64,000 nt of DNA from Sphingobacteriaceae bacterium (GTDB lineage Bacteria > Bacteroidota > Bacteroidia > Sphingobacteriales > Sphingobacteriaceae), in assembly GCA_947463785.1 (NCBI GenBank), contig CANHRG010000001.1:124001-188000 (forward strand), written 5' to 3'. The translations under genes and the position numbers were made by a program. Of this stretch, positions 34,901 to 43,894 are shown one piece after another. Below the pieces are notes generated by a model. It was not told the origin of the DNA. It did no database searches and saw only the letters and a list, made by a program, of their open reading frames with translations. Within the stretch, counting starts at the first letter, position 1; every line of letters begins with the position of its first letter.

Positions 34901-35312
34901 GTACAATTTGTATACTGACCTGGCTAAGCTAGAAAACGAAAAGCAATTGCGAGCTTTTGAAGATCAACTTAAAGATAGATTTGGGCCGGTGCCCGAACAG
35001 GTAAAAGAATTGTTCAACACACTTAGGTTGCAGTGGTTAGGTAAACGGATTGGTTTTGAAAAAATAGCCTTTAAGAAAAATACACTGAAGGGTTATTTCA
35101 TTAGCGATAAGCAATCGCCGTATTTTGAATCGGAAGCTTTTGGTCGGGTGTTGCAATTTGTTCAGGCAAATTCAAGGGTGTGTAATTTGAAAGAGGTAAA
35201 AAATACCTTGAGAATTGCTTTTGAACACGTTCAAGATTTGGGGCAAGCGATTGCACTTCTACAACAGATGGTCGTTCCGGCAAGTATCAATCAGCCAGTT
35301 GAAAAAGAATAG
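31938..35312 (+). CDS. mfd: Transcription-repair coupling factor Mfd
   Basis: A 1124-residue translocase with GTG start. Domains in order: UvrB-like region (to about 350), RNA polymerase interaction domain ([20 protein letters not shown] near 440), SF2 helicase with Walker A [10 protein letters not shown] near 588, DEEQ and [12 protein letters not shown], RecG-like motif region ([17 protein letters not shown]), and the TRCF C-terminal domain ([12 protein letters not shown]). It releases stalled RNA polymerase and recruits UvrA. Its 3' end overlaps the convergent TonB-like gene by 26 bases. Confidence 0.97.
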   Translation: [1124 protein letters not shown]

Positions 35313-36324
35313 GCAAAATATAGGTTGATCTTACCGGTTTTCCTTCGGCAATTCCCGGCGACCATCGGGGTGATTTTCTCAGAACACGAAGCGCTTCTTC
35401 ATCGCATCCCGCACCAATACCTCTAACAACTTTCAGGTTGCTCAATTCGCCGCTTGGCTCTACAATAAAACTAATAAAAACACGGCCTTGAACCCGTTTT
35501 TCAAGTGCTTGAGATGGATAATTAATCGATTGACCCAGAAAACGTGCCAGCTTTTTTTCACCTCCCGGAAAGCTAGGAGCAATATCAAGTGTGCCTGAGC
35601 TGTAGATGCTGTTCTCGTTCGGTTCCTTAATTCGGACATCTGTATTTGGTGGTTCGGGTTGGCTTACCGGGGCTTCATCGGTCACCAGTTCGGGTTCATT
35701 ATTTAGAATTTGACTGCTGATTAGTCTGATTTCTAATTCTTTTAATGAGCAGATTTTCCCTTCTTTAGTTATGCGCATCTCCAGCAAAATCTGTGCGGTT
35801 TCCTGGGCGTTTTTGGACGGCTTGAAATAGCTTTGCTGAGTCCAATAGGTCGCCACAAGTGTGTCGTTTTTGTGTTCAAAACTTAGGGTTGGTACCTGCC
35901 AAATCAGTTCTAGGTTTTTCAAGTCGGCCAGGCGAGCTGCATTAACTTTCTTCAGTCCTTGATAGGTTAGGTTGTGGTAGTTGAAATACGTTTGGGTAAG
36001 CGGGGCGAAATAACTGGGTGGGTCAAAATATCCTTTTCTCTGATCCACATAAAAGGCTTCGATAAATTTGGTTAAAGATGCTTTTACCTCTTGGGCATCC
36101 ATTTCTTGTGATTGCTCCAGTAGCTGTTCTGTTCCGTGTTGAACAATGGTTTCGGGGGTTTGCTCGGGTTTAAAATACGAGCGAATATCTTCGGCATAAA
36201 TGCTGATGAGTATTAACAGCAACACAATTGCGCCCATCGCAATAGCAAAATTTAAAACCGATCGATCAGGTTTAATATCTGGCTCTGATAAATTGGGTTC
36301 TTCTTGCTCTAGGTTGATAGACAT
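35287..36324 (-). CDS. TonB C-terminal-domain protein (energy transducer-like)
   Basis: A 345-residue protein with one membrane helix (SVLNFAIAMGAIVLLLILISIYA, about 24-46) behind a cytoplasmic N-terminus, a periplasmic helical/NTF2-like region and a Pro-rich linker. The C-terminal TonB domain spans about 255-345 (PSFPGGEKKLARFLGQSINYP, then GRVFISFIVEPSGELSNLKVVRG, CDEEALRVLRKSPRWSPG). No ExbB or ExbD is adjacent. It may couple to outer-membrane receptors, but the unusual middle region suggests a specialised role. It follows cdsA by 14 bases. Confidence 0.82.
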   Translation of the reverse strand: MSINLEQEEPNLSEPDIKPDRSVLNFAIAMGAIVLLLILISIYAEDIRSYFKPEQTPETIVQHGTEQLLEQSQEMDAQEVKASLTKFIEAFYVDQRKGYFDPPSYFAPLTQTYFNYHNLTYQGLKKVNAARLADLKNLELIWQVPTLSFEHKNDTLVATYWTQQSYFKPSKNAQETAQILLEMRITKEGKICSLKELEIRLISSQILNNEPELVTDEAPVSQPEPPNTDVRIKEPNENSIYSSGTLDIAPSFPGGEKKLARFLGQSINYPSQALEKRVQGRVFISFIVEPSGELSNLKVVRGIGAGCDEEALRVLRKSPRWSPGIAEGKPVRSTYILPILFQLAD

Positions 36325-36338
36325 TGCTCAGTGGGCGT

Positions 36339-37136
36339 TTAAAAAAACAATAGGTAAAAATAAACCAGGGGTGCTGCAAAAAACAGGCTATCAAAACGAT
36401 CCAACAAACCGCCGTGGCCAGGCAAAAGTCCTCCGGAATCTTTGGTGTTCAGGCTTCGTTTCAACATGGATTCGGTCAGGTCTCCAAAGGTTCCTGCAAC
36501 CGAAGCTATTAACCCCACAATTAGCCAATTGTTTAAGTTAAGTTCTGTAAAGTACTGGCTTAAGATTCCGGCGGCAACTAGGGTAATAAATAGCCCGCCA
36601 AAGAAGCCTTCCCATGATTTTTTAGGCGAATGGCGCTCAAAAAGACGATTTTTACCAAATTTTACTCCAAATACATAGGCGCCTGTATCGTTGGCCCAAA
36701 TCAGGAGCAATAACCCAAGTGGGTACTGAAAATTAAAGGTGCCGTCTAAAAAGGCTAAGCACAGGTACAAACCAAATGGGACAACAACATATACCGGACC
36801 AAGAATAGTAAGTGCTATGTTTTGAAATGGTTTTTCGGTCTTTCTATATAACTCTACGATATAGATTAGTATAACTACTGGTATGCACAAAGCCAGGAGT
36901 TTGTATTCTAAACTTCCTTGGGCAATAGAACTAAAAATCCTAAATAATAACGTGCCCAATGCAATACCCAATGGTAGTTGGGGGGTATACTGTTCAGATC
37001 CGACCAAACGAAAATACTCGAACAAGGTGGCCATGCTTAGGAAAAGGTAAAAAGTTAGAAAAACGGTTTCTCCCAGTAAAAGTGAGGCAAGCATGGCTGT
37101 GCCAAAGAAAAACGCGGTTATGGCTCTGGTTTTCAT
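36339..37136 (-). CDS. cdsA: Phosphatidate cytidylyltransferase
   Basis: A 265-residue membrane protein with about seven helices. The C-terminal signature SMLKRSLNTKDSGGLLPGHG, continuing into GLLDRFDSL, matches the CDP-diglyceride synthetase pattern exactly. It makes CDP-diacylglycerol from phosphatidate and CTP. It overlaps the DUF2007 gene by four bases. psd, a later step of the same pathway, is about 21 kb away at 14.4 kb. Confidence 0.95.
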   Translation of the reverse strand: MKTRAITAFFFGTAMLASLLLGETVFLTFYLFLSMATLFEYFRLVGSEQYTPQLPLGIALGTLLFRIFSSIAQGSLEYKLLALCIPVVILIYIVELYRKTEKPFQNIALTILGPVYVVVPFGLYLCLAFLDGTFNFQYPLGLLLLIWANDTGAYVFGVKFGKNRLFERHSPKKSWEGFFGGLFITLVAAGILSQYFTELNLNNWLIVGLIASVAGTFGDLTESMLKRSLNTKDSGGLLPGHGGLLDRFDSLFFAAPLVYFYLLFF

Positions 37137-37342
37137 TGTTCTGATTCGTGTTGGGTAATTACTGCTTTAGCGGCTTCGGCGTCAGTTTCAGCTGTCCAAA
37201 TCTGCACTTCGCCAAAGTGATAGGATGAGTCTTTTTTGTTGAGCAGAACGGCTTCAATTGTGTTTTCAATCAATAATTGGCGGATCAATTCGGCCTTTAA
37301 AAAATCGGAGTGTGAATACACCTTAACCCAGTTTTTATCCAT
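37133..37342 (-). CDS. DUF2007-type putative signal-transducing protein
   Basis: A 69-residue protein with the family layout: WVKVYSHSDFLKAELIRQLLIENTIEAVLLN at the N-terminus and EVQIWTAETDAEAAKAVI at the end. The fold is ferredoxin-like and may bind a regulatory partner. Function is unknown. It overlaps the CPBP protease gene by eight bases and cdsA by four. Confidence 0.85.
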   Translation of the reverse strand: MDKNWVKVYSHSDFLKAELIRQLLIENTIEAVLLNKKDSSYHFGEVQIWTAETDAEAAKAVITQHESEQ

Positions 37343-38261
37343 GTTTATGCGTGTTTGGTAAAGCCCGGCTTTGTGAATAACGATAGAACATCCACAGTGT
37401 AGCCGAGGTAAAAAATAAACTCAACGCATAAACAGAGGGCGATTCAATGGTAGCCTGGCTTAACGTATCGATCGGTTTTCCTTGCTGTTGGTAAACAAAG
37501 GCGGCAATTACTGCGGCACCATTATTGATGAGGTGGGCGAAAATCGGGAACCACAAGTTGTTGCTCCATAGCATTAAGTAACCAAAACAAGCACCTAGTA
37601 ACATTCGGGGAAGGAAACCGTAAAACTGAAGATGGATAGCGCTAAAAATGATGGCGGAGATCCAGATACCCCAATGTGGATTTTTGGTCCAACGGGTAAA
37701 AATATGCTGGAAACAGCCCCTAAACACGAGCTCTTCGCCAATAGCCGGTAACAGTGCAATCATGAATAAGTTGAGCGCAAGCTGACCATAGTTATCCATT
37801 TTTAACAGTTGTGTGGTCAAGTCGGCCAATTGATCCTCCTGTTGGCGCATCCAGGCTTCCAAACTTTCTAAAAATGCCGGTAAATGCATGCTTTGGTTAA
37901 GCACTTGTGTCCATTCGAGCAATGCCGATGAAGCAAACATGAGAATAACCGTCAAAATCAATAAAAGTGGATGAAATCTGGTGTTCAGTTTAAAATACGC
38001 CGTTGGCATTTCTCCCTGAAAGCGGGCAAAAAACCATGCGGGAACGATGAAAGTGCCTATGCTAGAAAATATTTGCAGAATTTTTAAAAAACCAATGTTG
38101 GCCGTACCCGTGGTCATATTTAAAAGTTCAGCTGTGCCGTAGATCAGAGAACCGATTAGCATACCCAATAAACTGAAAACCAGTGTTCCAGCCAATGCAA
38201 ATAGGATTAAATAAAATAGTGAATACAATGGGTGGCGATTCTGGATTTGCGATTCGGGCAT
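37335..38261 (-). CDS. CPBP-family intramembrane glutamic-type endopeptidase
   Basis: A 308-residue polytopic protein (about eight helices). ATG 38261 is used since the longer frame starts at a non-ATG codon. Catalytic motifs are EELVFRGCFQ (EExxxR) and FSAIHLQF (FxxxH), with the third motif HLINNGAAV. The family includes Rce1 and bacteriocin-immunity proteases. The natural substrate is not known. It heads an operon with DUF2007, cdsA and the TonB-like gene. Confidence 0.9.
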   Translation of the reverse strand: MPESQIQNRHPLYSLFYLILFALAGTLVFSLLGMLIGSLIYGTAELLNMTTGTANIGFLKILQIFSSIGTFIVPAWFFARFQGEMPTAYFKLNTRFHPLLLILTVILMFASSALLEWTQVLNQSMHLPAFLESLEAWMRQQEDQLADLTTQLLKMDNYGQLALNLFMIALLPAIGEELVFRGCFQHIFTRWTKNPHWGIWISAIIFSAIHLQFYGFLPRMLLGACFGYLMLWSNNLWFPIFAHLINNGAAVIAAFVYQQQGKPIDTLSQATIESPSVYALSLFFTSATLWMFYRYSQSRALPNTHKHG

Positions 38262-38278
38262 GGTCAATTGATAATTTG

Positions 38279-38304
38279 TACCTTTGTGTATCAAAACAAA
38301 AATA
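38279..38304. promoter_or_regulatory. Divergent -7 boxes for dusB (+) and the CPBP operon (-)
   Basis: TACCTTTG on the plus strand at 38279-38286 faces dusB (ATG 38323), and TATTTTTG on the minus strand at 38304-38297 faces the CPBP operon (ATG 38261). The boxes are only ten bases apart, so the two promoters probably overlap and compete. Confidence 0.5.
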
Positions 38305-38322
38305 GCGAATTCAGTTTAGCTA

Positions 38323-39315
38323 ATGTCGGTAAAGATTGGAAATATAGATTTAGGCGAATTCCCGCTGTTGCTGGCACCCATGGAAGACGTGAGTGATCCA
38401 CCATTCCGTTACGTGTGCAAACAAAACGGGGTAGACATGATGTATACCGAATTTATTTCCTCTGAGGGTTTAATTCGAGATGCCGCCAAAAGCCGCCAAA
38501 AGCTGGATATTTTTGAGTACGAACGCCCCATCGGAATACAAATTTTTGGCAGCCAGATAGAAACCATGCGGGAGGCTACAGAAATTGCTACCAAGGCCGA
38601 TCCTGATTTAATTGACATCAACTACGGTTGTCCGGTAAAAAATGTCGCCTGCAGGGGAGCTGGGGCAAGTTTGTTGCAGGATATTGATAAGATGGTGGCT
38701 ATGACCAAAGCGGTTGTGGAAAGCACCCACCTTCCCGTTACGGTGAAAACCCGCCTCGGCTGGGACGATACCACCAAAAATGTATATGAAGTGGCTGAGC
38801 GTTTGCAGGATGTGGGCATCAAAGCGCTCACCATACACGGGCGCACAAGGGCGCAAATGTATAAGGGTTTGGCCGACTGGACCTTGATCAGAGAAATTAA
38901 ACGAAACCCTAGAATTCAGATTCCAATTTTTGGGAATGGAGATGTGGATAGTGTGGAAAAAGCGGCAGATTGGAGATTGGAATACGAAGTGGACGGAATT
39001 ATGATCGGCAGAGCTGCGATTGGCTACCCCTGGATCTTTAGAGAAATTAAACATTTCTTTAAAACCGGTGAAAAGCTGGCCGGTCCAACATTAGAAGAAC
39101 GTATTGAGGTTTGCCGAACACACTTGCAAAAATCAATTGAATGGAAGGGTGAAAAAACCGGTATTTTTGAAATGCGAAGACATTACGCAAACTATTTCAA
39201 GGGAATACCTGATTTTAAAGAATACCGAATGAAACTGGTTTCTTTACAAAATGTTGATGCTATTGAATCGGTTTTAACGGAAATTGCTGATAAGTTTGAA
39301 GTGGTTTCGGCCTAA
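38323..39315 (+). CDS. dusB: tRNA-dihydrouridine synthase B
   Basis: A 330-residue FMN enzyme. The TIM barrel shows LLAPMEDVSDPPFR, YTEFISSEGL, INYGCPVKN (with a Cys-containing catalytic loop CRGAGASLL), KTRLGWDD, HGRTRAQMYKG and GNGDV. GRAAIGYPWIF is followed by a short C-terminal helical domain. It reduces uridines in tRNA D-loops. It has its own promoter box, and 20 bases separate its stop from the apaG start. Confidence 0.96.
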   Translation: MSVKIGNIDLGEFPLLLAPMEDVSDPPFRYVCKQNGVDMMYTEFISSEGLIRDAAKSRQKLDIFEYERPIGIQIFGSQIETMREATEIATKADPDLIDINYGCPVKNVACRGAGASLLQDIDKMVAMTKAVVESTHLPVTVKTRLGWDDTTKNVYEVAERLQDVGIKALTIHGRTRAQMYKGLADWTLIREIKRNPRIQIPIFGNGDVDSVEKAADWRLEYEVDGIMIGRAAIGYPWIFREIKHFFKTGEKLAGPTLEERIEVCRTHLQKSIEWKGEKTGIFEMRRHYANYFKGIPDFKEYRMKLVSLQNVDAIESVLTEIADKFEVVSA

Positions 39316-39335
39316 TTTTTGAGCTATTGCCTAAG

Positions 39336-39722
39336 ATGGTTACACAAATTACAGACGGTGTTAAGGTTTCGGTTGAAACGGTGTTTCAACCAGAATATTC
39401 AAATCCTGCTAGCGGGCATTATATGTTCGCGTACAAGATCACGATTGAAAACCTGGGAGAATATACTGTGCAGCTCCGGAGAAGACACTGGATTATTTAC
39501 GATTCTAATGGAACATCTCGTGAGGTAGAAGGTGAAGGTGTGGTTGGAGAACAGCCTATTATTGAGCCCGGAGAGTTTCATGAATATGTATCCGGCTGTA
39601 ATCTAAAAACCGATATGGGAAGTATGAAGGGATCGTATGAAATGTGTAGATTGTTAGATAATCAACCCTTATTGGTGAACATTCCCGAGTTTCAGCTAAT
39701 CGCTCCCCATCGACTGAATTAA
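39336..39722 (+). CDS. apaG: ApaG-domain protein (Co2+/Mg2+ efflux-associated)
   Basis: A 128-residue ApaG protein with the beta-sandwich motifs ASGHYMFAYKITIENLGEYTVQLRRRHWII, VEGEGVVGEQPIIEPGEFHEYVSGC and MKGSYEM. ATG 39336 is preferred over a TTG three codons upstream. The molecular role is unclear. It was linked to cobalt resistance and folds like eukaryotic F-box partners. A strong terminator follows directly. Confidence 0.94.
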   Translation: MVTQITDGVKVSVETVFQPEYSNPASGHYMFAYKITIENLGEYTVQLRRRHWIIYDSNGTSREVEGEGVVGEQPIIEPGEFHEYVSGCNLKTDMGSMKGSYEMCRLLDNQPLLVNIPEFQLIAPHRLN

Positions 39723-39724
39723 TA

Positions 39725-39754
39725 AAAAAAGCCCCGTGAAGTCGGGGCTTTTTT
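39725..39754. terminator. Bidirectional terminator between apaG and the M4 protease gene
   Basis: AAAAAAGCCCCG pairs with CGGGGCTTTTTT around a six-base loop. It sits two bases after apaG and five bases before the minus-strand stop at 39760. Confidence 0.88.
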
Positions 39755-39759
39755 CTGAT

Positions 39760-42700
39760 TTAACGCTGGATGATTAACTTCTGTGAATAAACCTCTCGGT
39801 CTCTTCTCAATGTAATTAAGTAAATACCGTTGGCATAATTAGAAACATCCAGCCCTCTTCCATCCCAAGGTTGTTTAACTAAAAGGCGCATTCCTTCCGA
39901 ATTGTACAACTCTAGTGTAAAGTTTTCTGCACTTGTTCCTTTTATACTCAAATCAACCCTATCGGTAGTCGGATTTGGGTACAGGTTGAGGCTTACCGGA
40001 TCTAAGGGTGCTTCTGTTGAAGTGTTGTCGGTTTGGGGTTTAGGAGCCATTAAAAATTGGCCGTTTATTAAATAATTGGGGTTATCTAGATACAGTCCAA
40101 TATCCATAGCGGCTTTGAAAAGTACCGTTTCGCCAGAATAAAGTGCCGGATCATACCCATTGATTCCCTTTCCACATGGGGTAGCGTCGTAAAGGGCCCC
40201 GTTGCCACCATAGGCATAGGTGCGCATAATGGTGTAGCCCGAAAGTGTAGTAGCCCATTCTGGAACTAGAAAATTCACATGATATGTATTGCTTGCTTTA
40301 TCGTATTTGGCTTTATATTTTTCGCCCAATTCAAATACACCGTTTCGATTAAAGTCAATCCAGAAATAGGCTTTGAATTTATTCAAGCACAATGCAAAGT
40401 CCTCAACATCGTCAGCAATTAATGGACACGAACCACCCATACTAGATTCATCTTGGGGTTCCTTATTTGGATTATCCTGTAAATCACCCAGGCTGAAACC
40501 GAATGGAGGTTGGGTTTGACAATTTGATAAAAACTGATTTGCGCCTTGATCAGCTGGGGCCAACTGCAATCCAGAGGGTTTGAAACTAAATGTTATAGAA
40601 TAGGATTTTCCAGCTTTTAAGGTAAAGTTGCTGGCATCAAAAAAGTAGGTCCCCTGGCCCACATTGTGGTCAAACATCACACCCTCCTCACAGCCCACTA
40701 ATTTGAAATTTTTAAAACTTAATCCGGTAAATTCGGGATGTGCGGAAGCAAATGCTGGAAGGGTACCGTTTTTGATTTCACAATAATCCTGAACCACAAT
40801 ACCATAGTCTTCCACATATCGGTCTTCTATGTTGTTAACATCAGGACACGCTGCTGCGTCTTTTTGTTTACTCAGTACTACCCTTAAGATTAGTTTTTGT
40901 CCTTTTAGATAACCAGCGGCTGGAACCGTCGTAGCTACTCCAGCAGTTCCATTGCCTATTTTCTCTGAAAGATCAAAAGAGCCATCGGCATTGGCATCAA
41001 TCCACATGGTCCAATACAGGCTTTCTTGAAAATAGGGTTTTTTTATCGCGTCAACTTTTACATCGTACAAAAATCCCGGTGCGGCTTCTATGGTTAAATA
41101 GGTATAATCGCGGTAGCCGCCAATAAAGTCTTTGGGTTTGGATGTTTGGATGTTCGCCATACTAAACGAACTGATATAAAAATGCGGGTCATATCCCGCT
41201 GGTGGGGCGCAGGGTTGATTTGAACTGTAATCCAATTGGTCAATTCCGACTGCATTCCAGGCGTTTTTTACTGCATCTACTTCCGCAGCATCTTCACCAA
41301 AAATGATTTTGGCAGCCAATATGGTTTGAAGCGCAAAACTATGAAAGTCGCTAGTTGAGCCTAAAAAATTTATGGTAGTATGGTAAATGATCTTGGCCAC
41401 ATTTTCTATCCCAATACCCTGAACAGCAACTGTGTTAGCTGGGTTGGTTTCGAGGGCAATGTTGCCGCCCTCTGCTAACAAATAAGTCCAATGCGAAATT
41501 ACTGTAGAGTTGAAATGCTCATCGTGTGTTGTATTGCTCCAAAACTTTCCCTTATAGAACGCTGGATGCTGGTTTGAGTTGGGGTCTTTTGCATTTCTAA
41601 CTACCGAATATCCCATCAGGTTTTCATAATATTCTTGAAATCCGGGGCTTCCAGAACTGGTTACCCAGTTGTTGCCAAATTTTTCTTTGTAAGCTAGCGG
41701 GTTAATGTCGTTTTGGGGTACAGGATGTGTTTTTAGGAAGTAGTCGGATAAACAATACGACCAAATATCGCTCAGGGATTCATTCAAAATCCCGGGTTCG
41801 GTATAACCACCAATCAGACCCGATTCGCTAACCGTAAACGCATGTGAATATTCATGGTAAACTGTTTTTAGGCTTGGAAAAACATAAATTTCAGGGTCTT
41901 TAATCCCAGGATCGAAGGGAAAAAATAGGGTTGATTCTCGATCATAAAATGAGCCAGCTAAGGCTTTTTCCAACACATATGTCTTCATGGGTGACCAAGC
42001 CCCATCAAATCCCCACCTGCCATATTCAAGCATAAAATAATCAAATATGTTCTCGGTTCCTAGAGATACCAATTCGGCAATCTTAAATGCATTAGCTGTT
42101 TTTAAACGATAGTCTCCTTGACCCAGGTACTCATCGGTAGTATTAAATTGTTGCGGTAATCCAATAGGCGTCGTGCCGTTATAGTCTTCGATTTTTTCGA
42201 CGTCTATTCTGGCGTTGCCATTTTTTAAGTAATAGTTTTGATTTTGCTGATCTTTTACAGCTGATACTAAGAAATCACGTTGATCAACCCTTACCCACGC
42301 TGACGTGGAATTCAAGTTTTCATTGGCTTGAAAATCAGTTGATTTTAACGCCGGTGGGGTGCTTAGCTTATTTTCTTGATGCATCAGGTTGATTTTTTTA
42401 ATAATTTTTCCTTTTTCTGCATCAACATACACGAATTCTCTACTTAAGGGTTCCACGGCAAAAACTTCAGCCTTATATGCCAAGCGGCCTTCGGGTAAAA
42501 TAAGTAGTTCGGGTTTGGGGAAATACGTTGCCTTCTGGTCGTTTTTTCGCTCTTTTAGTGCGGATTCTAAATTGGGATCTTGCCAAGCGTATTTGCGGGC
42601 CCCGTTGTTGCTTAAGATTTTGGCCAGGGCCCCCTCGGGCGATAGTTGGGCTTTGGTGTTAATGTCTGTTATGAGGTTGTCGAAATCCTGCATAACATAG

Positions 42701-43017
42701 CGGGGTTTTCCGTTTTGATGTACCAACCTGAGTTCGCTGCCCTCTACCCGAATTCCTTTGTAATACAGGTTATACACATCGGTTACCAGACCTAAAGATT
42801 TGTCTTGCTTAGATTTTACTTTTTTAAATTCCTGATTGTTGCCGGGGTGAAGTAATTGATTAATTGTGTTTCCCGGCGATCGATCATCCGGTTTAATCAC
42901 CAGAATTCTTTGTGTTTTTATTGGTTTTTGGGGTTCTCTTTGAGGGGTTTTTACCTCCTGACCCTTGGCCACCAATAGCCAGGTCAATGCCATTAAGCAT
43001 GTACATGTTTTTTTCAT
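39760..43017 (-). CDS. Secreted M4 (thermolysin-type) metallopeptidase with GEVED repeats and T9SS sorting domain
   Basis: A 1085-residue secreted enzyme. Signal peptide MKKTCTCLMALTWLLVAKG, then an FTP/PepSY propeptide (LYYKGIRVEGSELRLVHQNG) to about residue 220. The catalytic domain has HEYSH near residues 386-390 and a distal glutamate in NESLSDIW about 20 residues later. Two GEVED-like domains each contain a W/F-I-D-x-N-x-(D/N)-G-x-F-E/D motif (WTMWIDANADGSF and FWIDFNRNGVFELGE). The last 75 residues are a type IX secretion signal (NLYPNPTTDRVDLS, then ANGIYLITL). It probably degrades extracellular protein. Confidence 0.9.
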   Translation of the reverse strand: MKKTCTCLMALTWLLVAKGQEVKTPQREPQKPIKTQRILVIKPDDRSPGNTINQLLHPGNNQEFKKVKSKQDKSLGLVTDVYNLYYKGIRVEGSELRLVHQNGKPRYVMQDFDNLITDINTKAQLSPEGALAKILSNNGARKYAWQDPNLESALKERKNDQKATYFPKPELLILPEGRLAYKAEVFAVEPLSREFVYVDAEKGKIIKKINLMHQENKLSTPPALKSTDFQANENLNSTSAWVRVDQRDFLVSAVKDQQNQNYYLKNGNARIDVEKIEDYNGTTPIGLPQQFNTTDEYLGQGDYRLKTANAFKIAELVSLGTENIFDYFMLEYGRWGFDGAWSPMKTYVLEKALAGSFYDRESTLFFPFDPGIKDPEIYVFPSLKTVYHEYSHAFTVSESGLIGGYTEPGILNESLSDIWSYCLSDYFLKTHPVPQNDINPLAYKEKFGNNWVTSSGSPGFQEYYENLMGYSVVRNAKDPNSNQHPAFYKGKFWSNTTHDEHFNSTVISHWTYLLAEGGNIALETNPANTVAVQGIGIENVAKIIYHTTINFLGSTSDFHSFALQTILAAKIIFGEDAAEVDAVKNAWNAVGIDQLDYSSNQPCAPPAGYDPHFYISSFSMANIQTSKPKDFIGGYRDYTYLTIEAAPGFLYDVKVDAIKKPYFQESLYWTMWIDANADGSFDLSEKIGNGTAGVATTVPAAGYLKGQKLILRVVLSKQKDAAACPDVNNIEDRYVEDYGIVVQDYCEIKNGTLPAFASAHPEFTGLSFKNFKLVGCEEGVMFDHNVGQGTYFFDASNFTLKAGKSYSITFSFKPSGLQLAPADQGANQFLSNCQTQPPFGFSLGDLQDNPNKEPQDESSMGGSCPLIADDVEDFALCLNKFKAYFWIDFNRNGVFELGEKYKAKYDKASNTYHVNFLVPEWATTLSGYTIMRTYAYGGNGALYDATPCGKGINGYDPALYSGETVLFKAAMDIGLYLDNPNYLINGQFLMAPKPQTDNTSTEAPLDPVSLNLYPNPTTDRVDLSIKGTSAENFTLELYNSEGMRLLVKQPWDGRGLDVSNYANGIYLITLRRDREVYSQKLIIQR

Positions 43018-43151
43018 AATTGCGTTAATTTTAAACCTGTTGTTAATTAATAGTTAAATATAGGTTTATATATAACAGCAATTATTGGCATTTATTGTTC
43101 TTTAATTAACCTTTGATTAATTTTAGTGTTGGGGAGATTTATTCTAAAAAC

Positions 43152-43183
43152 AAAAAAGCCCGTAAACGTTCTGTCTACGGGCT
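43152..43183 (-). terminator. Terminator for the YugP-type peptidase gene
   Basis: AAGCCCGTA pairs with TACGGGCTT across an 11-base loop. On the minus strand a T-run follows the stem, 22 bases past the stop at 43205. Between 43018 and 43151 I see only AT-rich sequence with a TATATTTA box near 43062 that may serve the M4 protease gene. Confidence 0.78.
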
Positions 43184-43204
43184 TGAATAAAAATGGAATG
43201 CCAA

Positions 43205-43894
43205 CTAGTCTCTTCTATTTAGAAGCATGCTGGCGTAGTAAACGAGTGTGGCTAATGAACCCAGCGCTGCAACTACATAAGTCATGGCAGCCCACCAAAG
43301 CGCATCTTTTGCCTGGTCGTGTTCCTCTGCATTTCCAGCCATAACTCCACCCTGAGTGTTTAACCAGGCTAGAGCACGGTTACTAGCATCGAATTCTACC
43401 GGTAGGGTAATAAAGCTAAAGAAAGTAACGATGGCTAAAGCAGCAACACCAACTGCCAATACGATATAATTTCCGGAAAAAGCCATCAATAAAACACCGA
43501 TCATAAGTGTCCATTGAACTAAGGTTGAAGCTACACTTACCACCGGAACCATCGATGAGCGGAATTGCAACCAAGAATAGGCTTTAGCGTGTTGAACGGC
43601 GTGACCACATTCGTGAGCAGCTACCGCTGCAGCGGCCACACTTTTGCCGTGGTATACTTCTGGGCTCAGGTTTACGGTTTTGTTTGCCGGATTGTAATGA
43701 TCGGTTAATTGACCTTCTACCGAAATAATTTGTACATCTGCTAATCCGTGATCGGCCAACATTTTTTCGGCAATATCTTTGCCACTCAAGCCCGAGCTCA
43801 GCCCAACCTCTGAATATTGTTTGAATTTACTTTTAAAGCGCCATTGTACTACAAAACTGATAATACCAACAGCTATTAATAAGAATAATCCCAT
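43205..43894 (-). CDS. Zinc metallopeptidase, YugP/DUF-type (Zn_peptidase_2)
   Basis: A 229-residue membrane protein with an N-terminal helix (GLFLLIAVGIISFVVQWRFKSKF) and two more helices after residue 110. The cytoplasmic-facing catalytic motif is AAHECGHAVQH near residue 93, preceded by DHYNPANKTVNLSPEVYHGKSVAA, the family signature. The role is not established; relatives act in membrane protein quality control. It has its own terminator and lies alone between the M4 protease and the FAD gene. Confidence 0.9.
   Translation of the reverse strand: MGLFLLIAVGIISFVVQWRFKSKFKQYSEVGLSSGLSGKDIAEKMLADHGLADVQIISVEGQLTDHYNPANKTVNLSPEVYHGKSVAAAAVAAHECGHAVQHAKAYSWLQFRSSMVPVVSVASTLVQWTLMIGVLLMAFSGNYIVLAVGVAALAIVTFFSFITLPVEFDASNRALAWLNTQGGVMAGNAEEHDQAKDALWWAAMTYVVAALGSLATLVYYASMLLNRRD

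Noticed and set aside
42389-42700. Plus-strand ORF opposite the M4 protease propeptide
   Set aside because: Contained within a clear coding gene on the other strand and without recognisable motifs.
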